From a virus, in the IMG/VR virus record IMGVR_UViG_3300037247_000601, positions 1 to 60,449 of that record: 60,449 nt of DNA. The stretch is one strand, 5' to 3'. The notes below the pieces were generated by a model that did no database searches, was not told the origin of the DNA, and saw nothing but the letters and a program-made list of their open reading frames with translations. Shown one piece after another: positions 47,395 to 55,523 of this stretch. A program made the translations under genes and the position numbers. The stretch's first letter is position 1. Each line of letters opens with the position of its first letter.

Positions 47395-48696
47395 TCATAA
47401 CGCCGCTCTCATGAACGCCGCCGCGACTTGCGGGACGATGGCATTGCCGTAGGCGCGCAGCTTGCCCACGCGGGCGGGAATCCCATGATCCAGCGGGAAT
47501 GTTCCGGGCTCAACGCGCCGCGATTTTCCGTCTCCGCAAGGGATGATGTCGTAGGCGTCCCAGAAGCCAAGGTCGCCATGTGGTGGAGAGACAATCCTTT
47601 CGACACGCCCCGCTCCATCCGGTTCTTCTCGGTTGACACCTTGCGCATCTTCCGACCGTCCCGGTGGTTCTGGGTATCTGGAGTTGCCCACCCGGCGATC
47701 GCCGCTGCATCCGGGGTCGGCCAGCCTGCCAATGCAGTCTGCGTCTCCAGACTCGCCTGGCGCTTGCTCCCCGCCGGCTGTGTTTTTTTTATTCGCCCGC
47801 CGTTCGGGACGTTCGGCGTTGCCCAGCCCGCTAAGTAAACCTGATCCTCCAGCCGGCTCCTGTGATTGAGCGCCCTGTTGGGGTTGCCCGTCGTGTGGCC
47901 GCTCTCCACAGAACGCGGCGTGCCCCACCCGGCCAATTCCGCCACTTCGTTGAGGGGCCTCGCATTCTTTCCGTGCTGGTTCGACTTGTCGCCCTTCCAG
48001 TCCCGCGCCGAGGTCGTTGGCCAGCCCGCAACCAAAGCCGTCGTCTTGCGACTGCTGTCGTTGTTCCCCGCCTCGTTGTAGCCCTTCTGGGCCGGGGGGC
48101 CCGCCATCGGCGTTGGCCAGCCACCAAAGCCGCTGTCGGGGGTGCGGCGCTCCGACGCTCGCAGCGCACAAATCCGAGGCGGCAACGGCAAATCCGAGTA
48201 TCTCCAGCGAACCTCGTACTCCGGCGAACCAGCGCCGGCCATCGATGCTTTCAACCTGCTCTCCAAAGACGATTGCAGGGCGGAGCTCGGTGATGAGGCG
48301 CCATGCTTCCGGCCAAAGGTGCCGGGAATCTTCGTCCCACGCGTGGCCGCAGTCGGCGCATATGAAGAAGCCAGTTCGTCGAGGGCACGGGACAAGCAAC
48401 GCGCTACCGCAGCTTGGGCACGTCTTCTGCTTGCCGGCGACGGAGAATGGGGGACAGGGGCATGAGGCTGTCCAAATAGGTCGGTCGTCGGGGATGCCGG
48501 CGAGCCTTGCAGCCGCGGCCCAACCGCCGATTCCGGCGAACAAGTGGACTTGTCCGTAGCCCTTGAGGTCATCGCCCGCCACCTCCCGGATATCGCGCTC
48601 GTCCACCTCGCCGGCGGGGATATGCCCGGCCGCGATCAGGTTGCGCAGCCAAGCCGCGCAATAGGCGTCGATCTCGTTGTAATAGGCAGAGGCCAT
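47395..48696 (-). CDS. DNA cytosine-5 methyltransferase
   Basis: This 433-residue enzyme has motif I HLFAGIGGWA (residues 51-60), the catalytic motif IV SCPCPPFS (Cys81), an inserted CPSC...CADC zinc knuckle (93-116), GEQVES (motif VI) and APHPRQRLWWLA (motif VIII). The C-terminal target region ends with LRAYGNAIVPQVAAAF (motif X). Residues about 195-350 are low-complexity Gly/Arg/Glu, which coincides with a long second open frame (47409-48572). It methylates C5 of cytosine at an unknown site, probably to escape host restriction. Confidence 0.88.
   Translation of the reverse strand: MASAYYNEIDAYCAAWLRNLIAAGHIPAGEVDERDIREVAGDDLKGYGQVHLFAGIGGWAAAARLAGIPDDRPIWTASCPCPPFSVAGKQKTCPSCGSALLVPCPRRTGFFICADCGHAWDEDSRHLWPEAWRLITELRPAIVFGEQVESIDGRRWFAGVRGSLEILGFAVAASDLCAASVGAPHPRQRLWWLANADGGPPGPEGLQRGGEQRQQSQDDGFGCGLANDLGAGLEGRQVEPARKECEAPQRSGGIGRVGHAAFCGERPHDGQPQQGAQSQEPAGGSGLLSGLGNAERPERRANKKNTAGGEQAPGESGDADCIGRLADPGCSGDRRVGNSRYPEPPGRSEDAQGVNREEPDGAGRVERIVSPPHGDLGFWDAYDIIPCGDGKSRRVEPGTFPLDHGIPARVGKLRAYGNAIVPQVAAAFMRAAL
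47409..48572 (-). CDS. Overlapping second frame (387 codons) inside the C5 methyltransferase
   Basis: On the same strand but in another frame, 387 codons stay open within the methyltransferase gene. The product has six related GW-TP segments (GGWPTPMAG, AGWPTTSARDW, AGWGTPRSV, AGWATPNVP, AGWPTPDAA, AGWATPDTQ) and ends SRWIMGFPPAWASCAPTAMP then SSRKSRRRS, endings I recall in phage and bacterial proteins annotated near C5 methyltransferases. The ATG at 48572 has GGGAGGTGG eight bases upstream. Whether it is translated is unproven; a random 387-codon frame is possible in GC-rich DNA, but the internal repeats argue for selection. Confidence 0.5.
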   Translation of the reverse strand: MTSRATDKSTCSPESAVGPRLQGSPASPTTDLFGQPHAPVPHSPSPASRRRAQAAVARCLSRALDELASSYAPTAATRGTKIPGTFGRKHGASSPSSALQSSLESRLKASMAGAGSPEYEVRWRYSDLPLPPRICALRASERRTPDSGFGGWPTPMAGPPAQKGYNEAGNNDSSRKTTALVAGWPTTSARDWKGDKSNQHGKNARPLNEVAELAGWGTPRSVESGHTTGNPNRALNHRSRLEDQVYLAGWATPNVPNGGRIKKTQPAGSKRQASLETQTALAGWPTPDAAAIAGWATPDTQNHRDGRKMRKVSTEKNRMERGVSKGLSLHHMATLASGTPTTSSLAETENRGALSPEHSRWIMGFPPAWASCAPTAMPSSRKSRRRS

Positions 48697-51330
48697 TCAA
48701 AAAACGATCTCCTCCTGGTTCTCCTGTTCCGCCGCGTCCCCCTCGTGAAACCGCATGCGCGGCCCGTCGAACTCCACCGTCACGCTGCCCGTGGGCCCGT
48801 TGCGCTGCTTGGCCACGATGATCTCCGCTTTGCTGCGCTTGTCTTCCAGGCGCGTGTACCAAGTGCGCTCGCGTCTTTCGAACGTCTCGTCTGTCTCATT
48901 GCCGCGGCGCTGGGGCTTCTCATTTCGCAGATAGTATTCCTCGCGGTACAGGAACATCACCACGTCGGCGTCCTGCTCGATCGAGCCCGATTCGCGCAAG
49001 TCCGGCAGGCGCGGCCGGTGATCGTCGCGACTGTCAACTTGGCGCGAAAGCTGGCTGAGCAGGATCACCGGCACGCGCAACTCCTTGGCGATACCAGTCT
49101 TGATCTGCCGCGTCATCTGACCGATCTCTTCGTAACGCTGCATGCCATGCGGCCGGCGGTCGTCGCCCATCAGTTGCAGATAGTCGATCACCACCAGATC
49201 GAGCCCGCCGGCCCGCTGCATGCGCCGCGCCCGCGCCCGGATACCCGCTACCGAAATGGTCGAGGTATCGTCGATATGAAGCGGGAGTGCTGCCAGCGCC
49301 TCGCGGCACTGCACCACTTGGTCCATCTCGGCCTCGCTCAGCCAGCCGTTGTTGATGTTTTTGGAATCGATTCCGGTGATCCGGCTGATCTCGCGCTGGA
49401 TCACGTCCTCGGCGGTCATCTCCAACGAGAAGAAGGCGGGCCGCTGGCCAGATCGCGCGGCATTGAAGGCGATTCCCTCGGCGGCCGCGGTGTTGTGAGT
49501 CACGACGAAATCATCGGTTATATATTGGCGAGACGGGTGTGTGACGGAAATACAAGTTGCGTCAGCGATCCTGGTTGGAACAATAGAAAGAATGGTTGGC
49601 TTTCTTGTGCGGGAAACAGGACAACCCGCTCTCTCTCGTTTTCGTCCGAGGGTAAAAAGCTCATCTTTCGGCAGAGAACAAATGTTCACAACCCAGGAGG
49701 GGCGCCGCTTGAGAATTCCTTTGCTGGTGCGGTAGTGGGTGGTTTTAGCCCTCTTGGTTACCCACCCGCCTAGAGACCGAGCAAGGTCGACAACTTGACC
49801 AGCGAGTCGCTCGCTACTGCTGTAAAACCGAACTGTGCCGTGTGTCTCAATAGAGCCATCAGTATCCAGCAACCCTCGAAGTAAGGCCAAACGATCTGCG
49901 CGCGGAGCCGTTAAATAAATCCCCGGGATGAATTTTTCTGTAGACAGCAAATTCCAAATTCCAAGTTTCTCCAATTTTGAAACGAGTTGATTTGGTTGCG
50001 ACCCGCTACGCCGCATAGGAGTGCCATGGTCACGGTAGGCAACACGACGCGCCCATTTTGCGCGGCCACAACAAAGAGCAGAACACCACTTTCTACTTCT
50101 ATGGCCGCCAGATATTTCAACACCACAATATTCACAGTTTTTGGCTTTTACGCCGACTATCCGATAAGTAATATCTCCAACCGTCTTAGATAGAATGAGG
50201 CCATCGCCGACCGCGGCAGCAACACCGTGAACTATTTCTTCATCCACCGACGTAATGTTCGCCGTTCCACCATGGAAAGCGCCATCCCCAAGGAGAACCC
50301 CCAAGAGCCACGAGTCGATCGGCAAAGATTGCTCATGGCCAAAATCCCCATTGAAAGTGTCGATCCGAAGACGTTTTTCGTAACTCGGACGCTTCAGGAG
50401 TCCTTCGAGATCGTTCGTAGAAAGCACCCGCGCTTCTCTCCATCCCCGATTATTGACACGCCATAAATGCTCGCCGCAGCACTCCGCAAAGCGACCGTCC
50501 GAGAAAGTCACTCTATAAATTTGCTTCTGTCCTTGCGGGAATACGCCGCTGACCAAGGAACGGCGACCATCCACCGAAGCGAGTTCGTCACCAGGTTTCA
50601 GATCCCGCATTGTGGCCCAACCCACCGGGGTAAGAATTTTCGCGTCAAGAGGCTGCGCTTTCCCCATGGAGGTCGCGCCCGCCAGCACGTAGAGCTTGCC
50701 CGGCTTCAACCCGCCGATCAGTTTATCCAGGCTTTTCAAGCCGGTGCACAAGCCCGCCGCGCCGGTCCCTTGCGCCTTGTAGGCGTCTTGAATCTGCTCC
50801 AGCGCGCCCTCGACCCGGTTTCCCAGCGGCTCCAACCCGCCGCGGTCGCCTGCACCCAAGATGGCGTCCAGGCCGCCCTGCGCTTCCTCGATAATGGTCT
50901 CGGCTGGGCGATCCAGGTCAACGTCATGCAGCGCCTCGATGGTGTCCTGGGCGCCCAGGATGGCCTCGCGCCGGCGGTACAGGTCCACCAGGGTGGCGGC
51001 GTACTGGCCCGCCTGCTGCGTGCCCGCGGCCGCCAAGGTGAGCTCGACCAGATATTGCGGGCCGGTCATGCCGGGGGCGGGCTCGTCGGCCTCGAACAGC
51101 GCCCGCAGGCTGAGGGCCGAGGCGGTCTGGCCGCGCTCGATCAACTTGGCCATGGCCTCGTAGATGCGGCCGTGGAGCGCGTCGTCAAAGTGCTCGGGCT
51201 TGAGCGCGTCGGCCACTTGATCGTAGGCCGCGTTGTCGGCCAGCAGGATACCGAGTAGCGCCTGTTCGATCTCGGAATTCGCCGGCGGCGGCCGGGGCGC
51301 GGGGTCGTCGATCGTGAAGGGATCGGTCAT
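48697..51330 (-). CDS. dnaB: Replicative DnaB-type helicase interrupted by an intein
   Basis: The 877-residue precursor contains a 488-residue helicase and a 389-residue intein (225-613). N-terminal residues 15-110 are the DnaB primase-binding domain (EIEQALLGILLADNAAYDQV). The RecA core has P-loop GATSMGK|T split by the intein after Lys224, then SLEMTAEDVIQREISRITG, DLVVIDYLQLMGD (Walker B) and VILLSQLSRQVDSRDDHRPR. The last 40 residues are acidic. It unwinds DNA at the phage fork and should be loaded by the O-like protein downstream. Splicing is needed to restore the P-loop. Confidence 0.95.
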   Translation of the reverse strand: MTDPFTIDDPAPRPPPANSEIEQALLGILLADNAAYDQVADALKPEHFDDALHGRIYEAMAKLIERGQTASALSLRALFEADEPAPGMTGPQYLVELTLAAAGTQQAGQYAATLVDLYRRREAILGAQDTIEALHDVDLDRPAETIIEEAQGGLDAILGAGDRGGLEPLGNRVEGALEQIQDAYKAQGTGAAGLCTGLKSLDKLIGGLKPGKLYVLAGATSMGKAQPLDAKILTPVGWATMRDLKPGDELASVDGRRSLVSGVFPQGQKQIYRVTFSDGRFAECCGEHLWRVNNRGWREARVLSTNDLEGLLKRPSYEKRLRIDTFNGDFGHEQSLPIDSWLLGVLLGDGAFHGGTANITSVDEEIVHGVAAAVGDGLILSKTVGDITYRIVGVKAKNCEYCGVEISGGHRSRKWCSALCCGRAKWARRVAYRDHGTPMRRSGSQPNQLVSKLEKLGIWNLLSTEKFIPGIYLTAPRADRLALLRGLLDTDGSIETHGTVRFYSSSERLAGQVVDLARSLGGWVTKRAKTTHYRTSKGILKRRPSWVVNICSLPKDELFTLGRKRERAGCPVSRTRKPTILSIVPTRIADATCISVTHPSRQYITDDFVVTHNTAAAEGIAFNAARSGQRPAFFSLEMTAEDVIQREISRITGIDSKNINNGWLSEAEMDQVVQCREALAALPLHIDDTSTISVAGIRARARRMQRAGGLDLVVIDYLQLMGDDRRPHGMQRYEEIGQMTRQIKTGIAKELRVPVILLSQLSRQVDSRDDHRPRLPDLRESGSIEQDADVVMFLYREEYYLRNEKPQRRGNETDETFERRERTWYTRLEDKRSKAEIIVAKQRNGPTGSVTVEFDGPRMRFHEGDAAEQENQEEIVF
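49492..50658 (-). mobile_element. Class 3-type intein with LAGLIDADG endonuclease
   Basis: Intein residues 225-613 of the precursor begin AQPLDAKILTPVGWATMRDL and end ITDDFVVTHN before Thr614. Position 1 is Ala instead of Cys/Ser, block B is CGEHLW with Trp two residues after the His, block F has Cys593 (TCISV), and the +1 residue is Thr: this Trp-Cys-Thr set is the class 3 signature. Endonuclease motifs are LLGVLLGDGAF (342-352) and LLRGLLDTDGSI (483-494). Between them is a zinc knuckle (Cys399, Cys402, Cys416, Cys420). The DNA is lower in GC than the flanking helicase. Confidence 0.92.
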
Positions 51331-51584
51331 GGCGCGATCCGCCCTTCATAGATGCCCCAAGCACGCGCCTTGATGTAGTCCAGTGCCGAGAATGACCAGC
51401 GGCCCACGATCGCTCGGTTGATCATGCCAAAATTAATCCAAGCCTGATCGTGGTCGCGCTGCCGCAAGCAGAACGCATAGGTGAGCGCCACGCCGTTACG
51501 GGTCATCTTCGGCATGGCGATCTCTTCCAGAATGACCCTCTGGGGGTTGACCAGTTTCACACGCAGGCTGGTTTCTTGGCTCAT
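51327..51584 (-). CDS. Small protein upstream of the helicase
   Basis: This 85-residue protein is coupled to the helicase by ATGA. It reads LRVKLVNPQRVILEEIAMPK and MTRNGVALTYAFCLRQRDHD then AWINFGMINRAIVGRWSFSA. Mixed alpha/beta; function unknown, maybe replication-linked. Confidence 0.65.
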   Translation of the reverse strand: MSQETSLRVKLVNPQRVILEEIAMPKMTRNGVALTYAFCLRQRDHDQAWINFGMINRAIVGRWSFSALDYIKARAWGIYEGRIAP

Positions 51585-52027
51585 GGTGCCTCGCTGGGCT
51601 GGCGCCTGTGGCAGCGCGCGTCGTGAACCGGGCAATAGCTCGATCCAGGCTGGACCGCTGCAGGGCAGCGCGGAGCGTCGGCGTAGAGCGTGAAGTCGCG
51701 GCCTTTTTCGCCTTCGATGAACTGGCAGGCGCGGCGCGGGGGTGCGACTGGCTCCGGTTGCGCAATCGGCTCAGAAATCGGGTTTGGTTGCGGCCGCGGT
51801 TCCGCAACTGTCTCTGTCGTGCGGCGCAGCGCCACCTTGCGCGTCGGCGCTACCTGGCCGACGCGAATAATTGGCCACGGCCGGGATTCCAGGCGCATCC
51901 GATGGACCTTGCCCGCCACGGCGTTCTTGGACACGCCCAGCGCCTTACCGATCAGGCTGGCCGAGGTGCCGGCGTCCCACAGTTCGGTCAGCCGCGCGAC
52001 GCGCTCTTGGGTCCAGGTCTGGGTCAT
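51581..52027 (-). CDS. gcrA: GcrA-family cell-cycle regulator
   Basis: This 148-residue protein has the GcrA N-terminal HTH WTQERVARLTELWDAGTSAS and SLIGKALGVSKNAVAGKVHR and the C-terminal sigma-factor-binding module CQFIEG...CP...GSSYCPVHDARC. GcrA proteins occur in Alphaproteobacteria, where they join sigma70 and activate promoters with methylated GANTC. Here it sits beside the methyltransferase, helicase and small zinc proteins. The Pro-rich linker (about 75-100) is normal for the family. The start at 52027 (ATGA overlap) is preferred over 52048. Confidence 0.9.
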   Translation of the reverse strand: MTQTWTQERVARLTELWDAGTSASLIGKALGVSKNAVAGKVHRMRLESRPWPIIRVGQVAPTRKVALRRTTETVAEPRPQPNPISEPIAQPEPVAPPRRACQFIEGEKGRDFTLYADAPRCPAAVQPGSSYCPVHDARCHRRQPSEAP

Positions 52028-52254
52028 GTCGAGGGCGCCCGTCGCCATTTGGTGTAGGTCATGGTCTCAGGGTAGAGCCACCGTACCTCGCGGATCAGCC
52101 CGAACCATCGCTTCCGTGTTCTGATCTCCCCCTTGAGGTGTCGGCCCTTGCCTGGGCACGGCAGGTACATGGTCGGGTCAAAATCGTCGTCGCTCGCTTC
52201 GTCTCTGATCCCAACTAAATCGCTGCACTCAGAACAGATAATCGAGACGGTCAT
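52024..52254 (-). CDS. Small zinc-binding protein
   Basis: This 76-residue protein begins MTVSIICSECSDLVGIRDEA with a CSEC knuckle and a third Cys in MYLPCPGKGRH. The rest is basic (RTRKRWFGLIREVRWLYPET). It lies between GcrA and the DNA methyltransferase and overlaps both. Function unknown. Confidence 0.6.
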   Translation of the reverse strand: MTVSIICSECSDLVGIRDEASDDDFDPTMYLPCPGKGRHLKGEIRTRKRWFGLIREVRWLYPETMTYTKWRRAPST

Positions 52255-52313
52255 TCGTCGTCCTCCAGCGTTGGTGTGGAGTCGGCCCACGCTATCTCGG
52301 TGTTCTCCGCCAT
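52251..52313 (-). pseudogene. Short peptide, possible N-terminal remnant of a DUF5131-type gene
   Basis: This 20-residue frame (MAENTEIAWADSTPTLEDDE) touches the methyltransferase stop and overlaps the next start as ATGA. The start resembles the N-terminus of phage DUF5131 proteins (MAENTxIEWxDxTxNPW), of which nothing else remains. It may be a relic or just a coupling peptide. Confidence 0.35.
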
Positions 52314-53897
52314 CTATGATGGTGCTCCCTCGAACAATGGCGTATCGGCGCCCTCGACGTGTGCTAGGCGCCGCCGGATGTCGGCGACGAACCGCGCCTC
52401 TTTCTCGATCACGATGGCGTCGAAACCTTCGCGTAAGCAGGCCATGGCGGTGGTGCCCGATCCGGCGAAGGGGTCGAGAACCAGTCCGCCCGGCGGCGTG
52501 ATAAGGCGGCACAGATAGGCCATTAGGTCGACGGGTTTCACCGTGGGGTGCTTGGAGCCCAGGCGGTCGGCCTTGTCCGCCTTGGCGGTGTAGAAAAATC
52601 GTGCGGCGGTGCCTTGGTCTCCATACGCCTCAAAACCACCGGCTCGGTCCGGCATGTCGCCATAGACGTTGGCGAAGGGTGAGGACGGCTCGGCTCCAGT
52701 CAGTGAGCCACCTGGGCCGGTTCGGGGGAACGCCTGCAGCACCTCCTCGGAGCCGTCGTGAATGCAATTTGCCGGCCATCTTCCCGCCGGTGAGCCCCCG
52801 CGCGGCCCAGGCGTTGCCGCAAAGTCAGTTGAGCCTTTTTCGGCGTAACGACGATCAGCCGACGCCTCGCCGTCACGGCCGTTGCCCTGATAGGCGTTCG
52901 GCCGATAGCCGTGCTCATGGTTTGCTTGGTTAAATCTGTCGGTCCCCGGCGGCGTCGTGTTTTTGAAAGTCCCCACCCTGCACCCGTCGATGTTCAGCGC
53001 CCCCGTGCCATGCTCCAGCACGTTCGCCGCGACGGTCTTTTCCGACAGCGGCTTGCGGGCTAGGCAGATGATCTCGGTGGCGGGCTTCAGCGCTGTGCCC
53101 CAGCCTTCCCATTGCTTGGCGGCATCGGTCGCCGGGGCGGTTTGGTCCCCACCGACAGAGCCGAGACGTTCGCCGCCGAGGCCACCCATGTCCCCGTCAT
53201 GCTGGCCCGTTATTTCGCGCTCGGTTTCTACTCGTTCAATCAGCGCCAACCAATCATCTGCCAGCGATAGAAGTGGTTGCAATATTCGCCATTGTGCCCG
53301 CGTCGGGACGTTGTGACCCCTTGCCCAGTTAACGGAAGCTCCACCGTGATTGTGATTGTCGTAGAAATGTCCCGCGCCACATATTGCCGCATGGGTAAGT
53401 CCGGTTTTATGGCGCTGTTGTTCGTAGTGTTTTGCAAACTCGCTGAACATTCCTGCCCGCGGTGCCCCCCTATCTATCCCCTTGCTCACGTCATGTGATT
53501 TCGGAAAACCGGTGCCGTAGTGCCACATGATGGTGTCGCGAATCTCAAACCCCGCGTCCTCGATCGCGCAAGCTAGGCGGTGGTAGGTACGCGTGCCGCC
53601 AAATACCAGCATGTGCCCGCCGGGCTTGAGCAGTTCGAACGCCAGCCGCCAGGTCTCGGGCCGGAACGCAATATCGCCGCCGTCCCAAGTTTGGCCCATA
53701 AAGCCAGCCGCAGCCCGGCCGTAAACGCCCGTCGCGCCGTCGCTCTTGACCGGCGCGCTGCCGTCCTTGCCGAAGCGCTTCACGATGCTGACCAAATGAT
53801 AGGGTGGATCGCAACAGACCGAGTCGACCTGGACGCCTTCCTCATGGAGTCGCGGCATCACTTCCAGGCAGTCGCCGTGTTCGACCCGCACGCTCAT
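52314..53897 (-). CDS. DNA N4/N6-methyltransferase
   Basis: This 527-residue enzyme has DPPY (CCDPPYHLVS, residues 28-37) and the SAM-binding motif DPFAGSGTTAMACL (about 477-490) in the order DPPY first, FxGxG last, as in beta-type N6A/N4C methyltransferases. KHPTVKPVDLMAYLCRLITP precedes motif I. A central insertion (about 150-330) holds low-complexity and His/Asn-rich parts. The target site cannot be told. Together with the C5 enzyme it may protect phage DNA or act with GcrA. Confidence 0.88.
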   Translation of the reverse strand: MSVRVEHGDCLEVMPRLHEEGVQVDSVCCDPPYHLVSIVKRFGKDGSAPVKSDGATGVYGRAAAGFMGQTWDGGDIAFRPETWRLAFELLKPGGHMLVFGGTRTYHRLACAIEDAGFEIRDTIMWHYGTGFPKSHDVSKGIDRGAPRAGMFSEFAKHYEQQRHKTGLTHAAICGAGHFYDNHNHGGASVNWARGHNVPTRAQWRILQPLLSLADDWLALIERVETEREITGQHDGDMGGLGGERLGSVGGDQTAPATDAAKQWEGWGTALKPATEIICLARKPLSEKTVAANVLEHGTGALNIDGCRVGTFKNTTPPGTDRFNQANHEHGYRPNAYQGNGRDGEASADRRYAEKGSTDFAATPGPRGGSPAGRWPANCIHDGSEEVLQAFPRTGPGGSLTGAEPSSPFANVYGDMPDRAGGFEAYGDQGTAARFFYTAKADKADRLGSKHPTVKPVDLMAYLCRLITPPGGLVLDPFAGSGTTAMACLREGFDAIVIEKEARFVADIRRRLAHVEGADTPLFEGAPS

Positions 53898-53973
53898 GCT
53901 GTCTCCCCGCAGTCCCCGGGTCGCTCCAATGCGTGCCGGCAGAGTGCAATCCAGTGTATGAGTGTCAAAAACT

Positions 53974-54603
53974 TCACAGCAACCGCCCCACGAATTCCGC
54001 TGGCATCATAATGTTCTTCCGGTGATTGCAGGAGGTACACGAAATGACGAGATTTTCTGGACCATTCGATCCCCCGCGTGCCAAGGCAATCCGGTGGTCG
54101 ACGCGATACTTCTTGCCGACCTTCTTATTGCACCACCAGCAGCGGCCTTTCTGACCAACGAGCAGTTTCTTTATATCATCGGCGGTATGGTTGCCGGGTG
54201 CTACCAGCTTCCGCGCGCGATACCTATGTGCCTTGGCCCGAGCCAGCTCTCTGTTTCGCTCGGGGTTGTTTTCGATCCACCGCTTTATGATCTCTTTCTT
54301 TTTCTCGCGGTCTCGACGGCACCGCATGCGATCATACGCGCGGATTTGATCTCGCTTCTTATCTCGGCGGGCGCGATCTTTGGCAGCAGCATTTGGGCCC
54401 GCTCTCCATCGCGCCCTTGTGGAGTCGGCCACGCATTGGCGGCACTTCCGACAGAACCACAGCTTGCCATTGGGCTTCCCTGTCGTCCCAAAATATTCCA
54501 GGGACAAAGGCTTCATTTGAAGGCATACCCTGCAAGTTCGAACCGAAGAATCGGCCGGCTCGATCCGCTGGGCCATGACCGCGCTGGAGGTGTTCTGGGT
54601 CAT
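53974..54603 (-). CDS. HNH endonuclease with N-terminal zinc motif
   Basis: This 209-residue protein has CRVCLQMKP...FCRKCRQC (about 24-57), a long basic helix (DRMRCRRDREKKKEIIKRWI), and a C-terminal HNH domain GRCWWCNKKVGKKYRVDHRI then ALARGGSNGPENLVISCTSC NHRKN. The domain order resembles free-standing homing endonucleases. It lies between the methyltransferase and RusA. Confidence 0.85.
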   Translation of the reverse strand: MTQNTSSAVMAQRIEPADSSVRTCRVCLQMKPLSLEYFGTTGKPNGKLWFCRKCRQCVADSTRARWRAGPNAAAKDRARRDKKRDQIRAYDRMRCRRDREKKKEIIKRWIENNPERNRELARAKAHRYRARKLVAPGNHTADDIKKLLVGQKGRCWWCNKKVGKKYRVDHRIALARGGSNGPENLVISCTSCNHRKNIMMPAEFVGRLL

Positions 54604-55011
54604 CTAGGCCGCCTCCCCCTGCCCGCTCGCGCCGAACAGCGGCCCCTCGGCATGTTCGGCGTCCCAGGGCCAGACCCGCACTTCGCATTGCGCGATGCCT
54701 GCCGCCCAAGCGATAGTGACCGACTCGGCGTTACGGTCGTCGTCAATCAGGCGGTGGCGCACCAGCAGATCCTCGGTCGCCTTGATGTAATTGCTGGCGT
54801 CCATCAAGGACCGGCGCTTCGACTGAGGTAGCAGGATGGTGAGCGTAAAGGCGCCATGGATGGGCTGGAGTCCGACCCGCTGGGTCAACAATTCGTTGCC
54901 AGCCGCTCGCAGCCAGGTTCGATATCGCTCGGTCTTGGCCCGTCCGCGGCCCGGCACGTTGCGGTACAGTGAGTTGGTGCTGGGGGGCATGGGCAGCGAG
55001 AGGGTAATCAT
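54604..55011 (-). CDS. rusA: RusA-like Holliday junction resolvase
   Basis: This 135-residue protein matches RusA: ITLSLPMPPSTNSLYRNVPG at the N-terminus, the acidic core LMDASNYIKATEDLLVRHRL (catalytic-type Asps) and LIDDDRNAESVTIAWAAG. Dimers resolve Holliday junctions produced by recombination, in line with the RecT on the other unit. Coupled to the HNH gene upstream by ATGA. Confidence 0.92.
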   Translation of the reverse strand: MITLSLPMPPSTNSLYRNVPGRGRAKTERYRTWLRAAGNELLTQRVGLQPIHGAFTLTILLPQSKRRSLMDASNYIKATEDLLVRHRLIDDDRNAESVTIAWAAGIAQCEVRVWPWDAEHAEGPLFGASGQGEAA

Positions 55012-55520
55012 GTCATCCCCTCAATGCGTCGCCGCACCTCCACCGTGCCATCGATCTTCCGCCGCAGCCGCGTGTCGAACGGGCGCGATTGCAACTTGGC
55101 GCCACGGCGCTTCTTCGGCTTGACCAGCCTCTTGTGGTGTGCGCGCTCGGCCGCCTCCTTGGCGGACTTGCGGTTGTGGCAGTCAAAGCAAAGGAGTCGC
55201 AGGTTGCCGAGCAGGAAATATTTGCGGCGCTGAGCGGGTGGCAGATCGGTCACTTTCCAAAGCGGTACCTCGTGATCAACTTCCAGAAAAGCACCGTCCG
55301 GGCCACAGTCCACACAAGCGGCGCCATCACGTTCGATCAGTTGGGGTTTGAACCGCGAGACATTCTGCGCCATCCAATATTCGTCCGCACAACCCTTGTG
55401 CATCGTGGTTTGACGAGCATGCGCCTTGCCATTCTTCTTGAGCCGTGGCTCGATCGGCTCGTCGCACCACCGGCACCAGCCGGGCCGTGCGGGGCTCAAT
55501 GGTGGCTTGCGGTGGCTCAC
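55008..55520 (-). CDS. HNH endonuclease (head-associated or homing type)
   Basis: This 170-residue protein has an N-terminal CRWCDEPI zinc pair and the HNH core ACVDCGPDGAFLEVDHEVPL, ending LLGNLRLLCFDCHNRKSAKE. The tail is very basic (RLVKPKKRRGAKLQSRPFDT). It stands next to RusA. Whether it acts in packaging, defence or homing is not clear. Confidence 0.85.
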   Translation of the reverse strand: MSHRKPPLSPARPGWCRWCDEPIEPRLKKNGKAHARQTTMHKGCADEYWMAQNVSRFKPQLIERDGAACVDCGPDGAFLEVDHEVPLWKVTDLPPAQRRKYFLLGNLRLLCFDCHNRKSAKEAAERAHHKRLVKPKKRRGAKLQSRPFDTRLRRKIDGTVEVRRRIEGMT

Positions 55521-55523
55521 CCC

